The notes under the pieces: model-generated | What the model saw: the letters and a program-made list of their open reading frames with translations, nothing else | The model's database searches: none | What the model was told of the DNA's origin: nothing | From: Siphonodentalium dalli | Lineage: Eukaryota; Mollusca; Scaphopoda; Gadilida; Siphonodentaliidae | Reading direction: 5' to 3' | Assembly: GCA_032622095.1 (NCBI GenBank) | Contig: CP136062.1 | Coordinates: 132,883,282-132,947,281 of the forward strand | DNA length: 64,000 nt | Part shown: piece after piece, positions 56,236 through 64,000 of the stretch | Layout: each line of letters starts with the position of its first letter | Position numbering within the stretch: the first letter of the stretch is position 1 | Made by a program: the position numbers and the translations under genes

Positions 56236-59200
56236 CTGAAAGCAAAATAAAGAGAAGAATGCAATAATTCCATTTCAAATGATGGAAATTTGGCCAATAA
56301 AGAAAGCAATATAGACAATGTTCGCATTCCCCCTACCTATACACATCATACTAATTAGTAAAAACAGTACCCTTATTTATTTTCCACACTAATTTAGTAC
56401 TAGTTTCCTTCAATGTACCTACCCATGAAGTTTAAAATTAATTTCTAATTGAAATGGAGGACACATTAATATAATGTATACAGTATAGAACAAAAACCAC
56501 GAGGCCCAAAGTACATGTGGGAACTAATTCGGTGACAATATATTTTGATGGATGCCAGACATAAATATCATGTAAGGCTTCTAGGGACAGTTCAATTGCT
56601 AAATTAAATTGATGGCAAAGTCAACGAAATCTCACCTGTACTCTGAGTGTTTCGATGTAGTTCGTGCCATATGCCCTACGTGTGAAATCTGACAAGTTGA
56701 ACTGAATTTGATTCCATCCGTCATCCAGTCTCATTGGCATAGTACAAATAAACGGCTTCACCCTTGTCGTACTCTGGTAGTTACTTGCTCGGAATCTCCT
56801 TCTGACATTTTTGTCATCTAAGACCTGTGGAAAAAGTTACAAATTAATACAAAATGATTTCAAGATCAATTCAATCACATAACATTATTCATCAAGGACA
56901 AGCTGTTGAACTCAAATAATCCAATTATCTGACATTCCATAAATCAGGTCAATATCCAAACATGTGGCACTAAATCAGCTGAACATATGCATGTAAATAT
57001 TTGTTTCAAGAACACATTGAGCCCACAAAACACATAAAATAATTTTCAAAGATTTAAAATTAGAGGGGAGCCAAATAGGCAAATACTAGTCTATGGAATG
57101 AGTAAATAACAAAAAAAATGAGGAGAGGGAACCATTCATTATCTGTTCAATAAGAAGAGGGGCCCAATGCCTTCACAGCGGGTAAATATACCAACAATTA
57201 TAAAAGTCTCCAAAAAGCTCACCATCAAGAAGAATGTGGAGAAATAGATCAAATTTGTTCCTATAATCTTTATAGATAGTTCACCAAAAGAAATTTTACA
57301 TGTTGAATCCATTGAACATAATGTAAACAGAACTGTTACAGCTATTTGTAAAAAAAACACCACTATCCGCATAGTAAGTTATAATATTTTAAAATGATTT
57401 TCCGAAAAGTTTTTAATGCTTTGATGCTTCCAATGGTTACAATCCAGTTTTGATTTATAATAAACTTTAAATAGTATTTAATGAACTAATTGGACTTTGA
57501 CCGGTAATATCATTGTAATAGTAACACTTACATAACAATGAGTGAATGACTTCGATATGCAAAATATTGTTATTGGAGTGTCATAATAATAACAAGAGGT
57601 GGCATCAGAGATGCTGTGTCTCGTTTTCGGTGGCTTACCGCCGGTGGCTACCGCAAATTGGTGTGCATCAGTATCGGTAGACTAATTAATAGGTAAAATC
57701 GGTTAATATTTGTTCAAGTTATCGCGCTAACGGCCTCAAAATCGCGAAGAATTCACATACTAAGGGGCATAATTCAGGGGAAAAATTTCGGAGAAACCTG
57801 GTTTTCGCACTCTTTCGAGATATTGTGCGAAGCAAGCCACACACCAAAAATTAATATAATCGGTTAATATTGTTCAAGTTATCGCGCTAACGGCCTCAAA
57901 ATCAAGAAAATTTTGCAAACTGAGGGGGATAACTCAGAGAAAAAAGATCGGACAAACCCGCTTTTCGAACTCGTTTGAGATATTGTGCCAAGAAAGTCAT
58001 GTACTGGTACCAAATTTTTTTAATCAAATCGGAGGATGTTTGTTGAAGTTATCGCGCTAACGAGCTAAAAATTCACGAAAAATGACTAATTAAGGGCCAT
58101 AACTCTATCAAATTTTATCGGGCCAGGCTGGTTTTCGAACTCGTCCAGGATATTATTGGAAGACACCTATATACCAAATTTCAGTTGAATCGGATGACGT
58201 TTGTTGAAGTTATCGCGCTAACGAGCTGAAAATTCGTGAAAAATGACTAATTAAGGGCCATAACTCTATCAAATTTTATCGGACCAGACCGGTTTTCGAA
58301 CTCGTCCGAGATATTCTTGGGAGACACCTATATCGCAAATTTCAATCGAATCAGATAACGTTTGTTGAAGTTGTTGCGCTAACAAGTCTAAAATCAGTGA
58401 AAAATGGCAAAGGGCCATAACTCTGTAAGAAATGTGCGGACGAACCCGATTTTTTGTCTGCAGCTTATGTGCATGGATATGTACTCACACAGACACACAC
58501 CAAAAAAAAAATTAATCCGTCAATAAACTCGACTAAAAATAGGAACAAACCCTGGTATCTATTTTTACAAGAACATGTTGATGATTGTTGTTTTACAGTA
58601 TACCGGTACACGGAGTCTTCTATAAAATTTATGTTATTGTGCATAAATCAATTTGAAGGCCTCAAGCCACTTTAACATACCTGAACTTCAAATGTGAAAT
58701 ATTTCTTCAAATTCTTTATGATCATCACCAAGAACGGCAGCTTGATGCCTAATGTCTTCTTTGGATCAGCTGGACATGTGATGAATGTGGTACTGGAATT
58801 AAAATAAGAAGGAATATTGAACACAATGAACAGATCATGTACAATTGTCATCTGAGTTTCACAATTTTATATGGATAGAAGTACCCAGGTACGGTGGGCT
58901 GACTTAGTAGTAAGTTCAATAACTGGGGAGGACTATGGTAAGTATGGTCCATCCAGATTCATGACATGATCTCAGCCCTCATAATTGGCTACGGCAATCA
59001 GCAATGCCGAAGCCATTTGCTGACGCAAACTGGGCCACGATAAAGGGTTGCCGTAGCAGATTGCCGAAGCCAAACAATCTGAATTAAAAGGGCTGCGATC
59101 TAAGGCTGTTCCAATTGATCTCCTGTCAAAAAAAAAACATGGCATGGTTGGCAATAATGAAAACTAAGATGAAAAAAACATAAGTGTTGCCAAATCATGA

Positions 59201-62200
59201 ATCAGCGATCGTCTTACTCAAACAGACTTATCCTGAGAAAAAAAATGCAAAGTATACAATGAGAATGTGGGATAATATAATTAACATACGGCTAATACAC
59301 ACCTAACATTTGTTCCAACAATTTCTAATACAAGTGACTGGATATCGTTGTCTGTTATTCTCTTTATGTGACCATTCCGCACCTACAAAAGGAAAAGTAA
59401 GACATAGTAATTTTATTCATCACAAACAACTAAGTGACTCCAATTAACTCAAATTTACTAAAGTGTCAGTAGTAGATAAGACAAAAAGCCTTTTCAAAGC
59501 CAGTTTCTGCAATTTATAAGATGCATTGCCGAAAAATCATGGGTCTATATTGAAAAAATGCACAAATGAGAGCAGAATTACAGACTACATGTATCCTGAT
59601 TTGTACCAATTCTTGACAAAATTATAGTGTCAGAAATCACAAGTCACGTTGGAACTTTGATAAATTTTACTTTTTCTTTACATAAAAGGATGAATTGCAC
59701 CGTGATTTACTAGAATGTGTCAAACTGTCATTTTGAGACAGTTGATCTAAACCCAGATGATGCAAGCTCACTTGAAGTTGAAAAGCCTTCATGACACCAA
59801 AGAACCGGGATTACTAGTAGTAGTATTTAGTCAACAACAGTGCTCACATTAAAGGTACTCAACCCGATAAAACTCCTCTCAATTACTATTTCAATGGCTT
59901 CGGGGGTCAAAAATATTTGATTCGAGTCGAGGAAGTCACCCATCAAAGCTCAGATTTGTTAGATATCGATTTTAGAAATCTATTATTTTTCATTATCGGG
60001 AATACTATCTGGCCCAGAACTCAGTCAAAATTGCGTTAAAATTACCACTTGATTTTAGAGTTATTCATCCTTGTCTGTTTGAATAGATTTGGAGTACACA
60101 TCCAGAGCAGATTACGGCAGTTATTGGTACTCATCTCGAGAACATAACAAATTTGAAAAATCAATATCTAATAACTCTGAGCTTTGTTTGATGGGTTCCT
60201 CGACTCGAATCAAATATTTTTTACCCCCAAAGCCAAAGAAATAGTAATATAGGACCCTCTGATCGGATTGTTGTTGTTGGAATCTGTTGAGATGGGGACC
60301 CTCTTTACGGGTTGAGTACCTTTAAGTGATGTTTCGTTGATCATTGATTGATCAATCACTTCAATGTCAGGGTTTCCGTTAGTACGGCACAGCGTCCGTA
60401 GGACGGCCTCATTCCCCTCGCAGATGATCTGTTTGATTCATACATGTACCAAAAGTCAGCAGCAATACAGCAATATGTCATAACAAATTTGGACTGCAAC
60501 GCGAGTTCGGGGGTTAAACAGAATACTGGTGAAAAAGCGGTCCATTGAGCACAGTGTGTTACGGTACAACATAACCCTTTGAAATCAAAGCGCCAAAACT
60601 GCAACGTAATGTTTGATGTACATTGGAATAGCGACGTTACCGTATATACAGCGTAATAATGTCGCGGTAACATCAAAGAATGCAGGACGACTGAGTACGG
60701 ATATTTTTGTTCACGTGATTTGCGAGGTTGAAACTACTCACGCTCGGAGATCCCGTGCTATCGTACAATTACATAATTTGATCAAAGAATGCCGAATTGC
60801 TGAGTTAGGCAGAGTGGGATCAACATACACCAAAAGGCGGTTCTCCTTAAATTCTCCTTGCCAGGTATTATTGGTCATTATACATGTACCGTACCATCAT
60901 AAATTTGTAAATACTGTGACTTGTAGCTTGTTCATTTATATAGTCTCAATCAGACGTAATTGCATAATTGCGTGCGTAATTACATGATTAATTATCTGGA
61001 TCAACAGAATTAATGCACCCACGGAAATGATCGACTTGCGTAATATACGTATAGCTTTGGATTGCTTTGTGGGACACTCAGGTGCAAGGAAATTGCTACT
61101 GTTTATTGTCAAATAACAAAATTTTCGCGTTATGTATTTTCCCAATACGGACTCATTAATTTTCCCTTGGCGGAAACACTGACTTCATGGTAAATCATGA
61201 AATAATATTTTAAAACGCCAAGAATTAAAAAACAAAACAAAATTCAAATGTCACCGAGTCGGTGAACAACAATGCAGAGTACCGGGTACCGTAACTCAGT
61301 TTTCAGCAATATGCTAGACACTCAAAGCCATATGACAATCTGCGAACAAGATATTACTGAGTATGATAGACAGAGTGGCAGCCCTCATAATTGGCTACGG
61401 CAATCAGCAATGCCGAAGCCATTTGCCGAAGTAAATGGACCCCACATCAATGGTTGCCGTAGTGGATTGCCGAAGCTGAAAAACCTGAATTATGAGGGCT
61501 GCTCAGTGGCCATATAAATGTATTATTTTATTACAATATTTATTATCGGATATCCACCCCATCCCATTATAAAAATAACCACAGTGACATTGTTTCACAA
61601 ACTCAAATTATTTCTACCTACTACTACTAGTACGTACCTGATTATTGATCAATTATGAGATCATTTTAATGCAGCTAATGTAATACTAATAGGCCTAATA
61701 AGTTTTTTCTTCAATAAATTTGTTCTATTTGACATTTGTTGTTGTTATATTGTCTAATATTTAATATTGTTGTGTTTTTAATTTTTAACTCACTTTATTA
61801 TGTTAATTGTGATTTAATTCAGCAATTTCAGGTTTAGGTCAATCTAAAATACTAATGTTTAAACAAAAAAAGATCAAGAACAAATGTCCGAAAAAGGCAT
61901 AATATTATATTATAAATTTATATAATAAACTTAAGCAAAATGACAAAAATGATCACATAATAAAACAAGACTTTAAAAAAAGACAAGTTCTGAAAAACAA
62001 ATATTTTTATCTAAGATTTACTAGTAAGTCAAGTCTCAAGACAAGTTCAAAATTTGCATGATCATCTCGTGCAGTCGTGACCCGTGGTCACCGCACTAGT
62101 ATCAAGCATTAAGTTAACAACTGATACAGACTACAGTGCTTAAGCAGGTACACATTTCAGTTCAGTTTGATTCTTCAAAGGTAAATAAGTACTAATAGTA

Positions 62201-62793
62201 TGGTGAAATCTAGAAATGAAACTTGACATCTATGGCCCCCATCATGATCATCGGGCCCATGGAAATTGGAATGGATTAGATTTATTATATCCCGTGGTTC
62301 TGTTCGGAGTGCTGAGTAGAATACAGCCAAATCAAATAATAACTAACACCTTTCGGCACGACTCGGGGGATCTTCAATAGTGGGGTCAGTCACTGAGTCA
62401 GACAAATTCTCACTTGGCAACTGACATTTTTTTTCAGAACGAACAACTCGATCAAGTCCAACTCGAACTTCGAAGACGAAGGCATACTTCGAGTTTCAGT
62501 AATTTACAAATTATGGGCCTCCAGCATTTCATTTACGCTCATGTCTATTTTTAATCGAGTTGTTTTAATGTTTAGTAGAACCACATACAGCTACACATGA
62601 GTCATGGACATGAGGGCTTGAGTAATTCGCATTTCAGAATTTCGAGGTATTTACAAATTATCACTATGGCGATCAAGTAACTTCCCCAAGTTAACACAAA
62701 TTTACTCACCTTTTTGTCCCATATCTGCAATGGTTTGCTGCCGATGCTATAAAGTATCGACAAAAATCCACTTTGAAACGTATTTTTGAACAT
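56128..62793 (-). CDS. CFAP20: Cilia- and flagella-associated protein 20
   Basis: Five exons (62710-62793, 59303-59382, 58681-58792, 56636-56824, 56128-56235) with GT/AG borders and consistent phases encode 190 residues; the family is usually about 190-193. The product starts [20 protein letters not shown] and contains [20 protein letters not shown] and [20 protein letters not shown]. These blocks are almost invariant from algae to vertebrates. CFAP20 (BUG22) is a beta-sandwich protein of the ciliary axoneme: in doublet microtubules it forms part of the inner junction between A and B tubules, and it has also been linked to nuclear functions. The start is the only ATG matching the family. Intron 1 is 3.3 kb and carries several MITEs. 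The C-terminus ends LPVTKK, slightly different from vertebrate forms. Confidence 0.97.
56636..56824 (-). CDS. CFAP20: CFAP20 exon 4
   Basis: Residues 93-155 ([18 protein letters not shown]... to YIETLRVQ). Exactly 63 codons, acceptor TTTCCACAG, donor GTGAGA. Confidence 0.96.
57600..58560 (+). repeat. Tandem-core element T4, six units, in CFAP20 intron 3
   Basis: Units of about 145 bp: gggccataactctatcaaat, ggttttcgaactcgtccgag, taccaaatttcagttgaatc, gttgaagttatcgcgctaac. The left edge is gaggtggcatcagagatgct; the right edge is a cacacagacacacacc run and ctcgactaaaaat. Orientation is opposite to the gene. Confidence 0.82.
58681..58792 (-). CDS. CFAP20: CFAP20 exon 3
   Basis: Residues 55-92 ([20 protein letters not shown]... 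to FEVQ). Completes AG|T (Ser55), acceptor AATTCCAG, donor GTATGT. Confidence 0.96.
58973..59095. mobile_element. Short MITE, 123 bp, in CFAP20 intron 2
   Basis: Ends CAGCCCTCATAATTGGCTAC and the inverse (aattaaaagggctg). The arms repeat the tggctacggcaatc / attgccgtagcc theme. Same family and same length as 61379-61501. Confidence 0.72.
59303..59382 (-). CDS. CFAP20: CFAP20 exon 2
   Basis: Residues 29-54 plus two bases of Ser55: [26 protein letters not shown]. Acceptor TTTTGTAG, donor GTGTGT. Confidence 0.96.
59853..60321. mobile_element. TTAA-flanked MITE, 469 bp, in CFAP20 intron 1
   Basis: Ends AGGTACTCAACCCG and CGGGTTGAGTACCT, between TTAA at 59849-59852 and 60322-60325. About a dozen substitutions relative to 51633-52101 and no length change. 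Confidence 0.87.
60368..61181. mobile_element. hAT-like element, 814 bp, in CFAP20 intron 1
   Basis: Ends CAGGGTTTCCG and CGGAAACACTG, matching the CAGNGNTTCC-type ends of hAT transposons. Flanking 8-mers (ttcaatgt, acttcatg) are similar but not identical. The 124-codon frame inside has no transposase features. Confidence 0.6.
61379..61501. mobile_element. Short MITE, 123 bp, second copy
   Basis: Ends CAGCCCTCATAATTGGCTAC and gaattatgagggctg, better preserved than 58973-59095. Target duplication unclear (cagagtgg / ctcagtgg). Confidence 0.75.
61510..62700. other. Remainder of CFAP20 intron 1
   Basis: AT-rich DNA. A local repeat of cttcgaagacgaagg and tcgagtt lies near 62440-62500. No other gene or element recognised. 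Confidence 0.4.
62710..62793 (-). CDS. CFAP20: CFAP20 exon 1 (start)
   Basis: Residues 1-28, [20 protein letters not shown] then PLQIWDKK, with donor GTGAGT. The ATG context is tatcaagATGT. A 5' UTR directly upstream is likely; no TATA box is obvious. Confidence 0.97.
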
Positions 62794-62799
62794 CTTGAT

Positions 62800-64000
62800 A
62801 TCTAGAATGTGTTGTTTATGTCTAAGTCCAACGCATAAAACGTTGCTGTTCGCCGACAAAGGTCTGCTTTGCTCGATCTTCCAGTTGTCAAGTGAGAACT
62901 GCTGCCTGTGTCGCCTTTCTAACCACGTTGTCAAGGACCACTCACAACCGCGTATGTATACACGTTGCTATGCTGGATGGCGTTTAAATATGTATATCAT
63001 TCAAATTAGTTTATTCATATTAGAAACCACTACATATAATAAATGTCTATTTTAATATCACAGAAATCATACGGTTTAATAAAGTTTTGGGAGTCAGTTG
63101 TAAAATCACCCGAGAACTATTTCTTTGAAGTTTTACTTCATGACTATATGAACTTCCGGGTTAGAGGAAGGCAGAATTGACCTTTAGTTACTTAGCGATA
63201 GTAGCATGCCCAAGGAGATGCCTGTCATCTCGTGAATGACTGACACACCTCTGTACAGGTGTGTACAATTGTAAACAATGCCACATGTGGCTCGGTTCTG
63301 AATCTTCCGATACCACACCATACAATGCTCATACACAATTAACTTTCTTGTTATACGCCAGATTTTTTTTTTAATGGGACTTATTATCATGTACGTTCAG
63401 CCAGATAAATGAACGTAGGCCTACTTTGTACGTTTGCTTTTTTTTTTGTTCCGGTGATAACTTAATTTAGACTTTAGTTTAGTATGACTGAGGGCCCCTC
63501 CCCCCCCCCATTTTCGTACGCCGGATTCGACCCATTTTGGACCCGTACGCCGGATTCAAGACACAAATTAAGCTGGATTCCGGATTCATGTATTTATATA
63601 AACGGATTCCATTTCGGTGAATTAAATATTGCGATTTGGTTCCTCATTTGGTCATAGGGGCCTATTCATAATACCGGTAGATCATAATATCATGAATTTT
63701 ATATGGGATCCAATCTGATGCACACTCTTTTTGGACTTAGTCCGTATATATTCGTTTGGTATTTGGGTTTTAATTTAGTATTTGGGTTTTCTAACACAGA
63801 GTGCAGGCCGAGACCACGTGTTCGGTGACCGCCGGCCAATTTCCGCTATAGGCTATAGAATAGGGTCCCCCTTTTTTGTTGGGATTTCCTTCCATGTGCG
63901 TCCCCATGTGAGGGCATTGGTAAGTCCAAACTGGTTTTACTGGGATTACTGATCCGGTGCAGGTTGGGTTCGAGTTTGGAGTCCACCCGAGGGTTTTACA
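62800..64000. other. Upstream region of CFAP20
   Basis: The 150 bp before the ATG are GC-richer (cgcctttctaaccacgttgt, ggaccactcacaaccgcgta) and probably contain the promoter. Beyond 63050 only short poly-T and poly-C tracts and a duplicated tacgccggattc (about 63518, 63547) are seen. No gene supported. Confidence 0.4.

Noticed and set aside
55791-56327. 178-codon open frame on the minus strand
   Set aside because: It overlaps CFAP20 exon 5 in another phase; the family match of exon 5 explains the sequence.
60613-60987. 124-codon plus-strand frame inside the hAT-like element
   Set aside because: No hAT dimerisation or zinc-finger features, and the composition is like its surroundings.

Overview
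The window is nuclear DNA of an animal: intron-rich genes, AT-rich spacers and a very high load of short non-autonomous transposons. The mix of tandem-core elements, TTAA-flanked foldback elements and mollusc-like SINE/LINE tails suggests a marine invertebrate, most likely a bivalve mollusc; this is inference. Three genes can be read with confidence, all on the minus strand. (1) A 10-exon gene (coding 396-17505) encodes a 389-residue protein with the nucleotidyltransferase motifs of T4 Rnl1/fungal Trl1-type RNA ligases (KANG, EGEV, KKK). Its probable untranslated first exon lies near 24.84-24.98 kb. (2) An intronless 338-residue ankyrin-repeat/SOCS-box protein (32249-33265) is probably a Cullin-5 ligase substrate receptor. 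(3) CFAP20 (5 exons, 56128-62793) encodes a near-invariant axonemal inner-junction and ciliary protein of 190 residues.

Layout. 0.4-25 kb is the RNA-ligase gene, with introns packed with hAT-, mariner- and TTAA-type MITEs and tandem-core arrays. A 4.2-kb segment in its presumed first intron (20.85-25.04 kb) holds a decayed THAP exon, a decayed SAP-YqaJ gene on the other strand and a GGCGCC tandem array. 25-32 kb is mostly tandem-core repeats. 32.2-33.3 kb is the ASB-type gene. 34-49.7 kb has no convincing host gene. It is a transposon neighbourhood: nested foldbacks at 36.9-38.5 kb, a Mutator-like element carrying a PHD-finger fragment (39224-41393), an element built from 22 copies of a 16-bp palindrome (43737-44897), and a piggyBac derivative that keeps only the first codons of its transposase (45715-47149). 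50-53 kb holds further MITEs. 53.2-62.8 kb is CFAP20 and its 3' flank. 62.8-64 kb is its upstream region.

The three genes show no sign of acting together. What links the window is mobile DNA. Many unrelated-looking foldback elements share TTAA target sites, as piggyBac does. Several tandem-core families share one 3'-terminal hairpin design, and every copy found points along the plus strand, opposite to the genes. All calls come from reading the sequence; no database search was possible.
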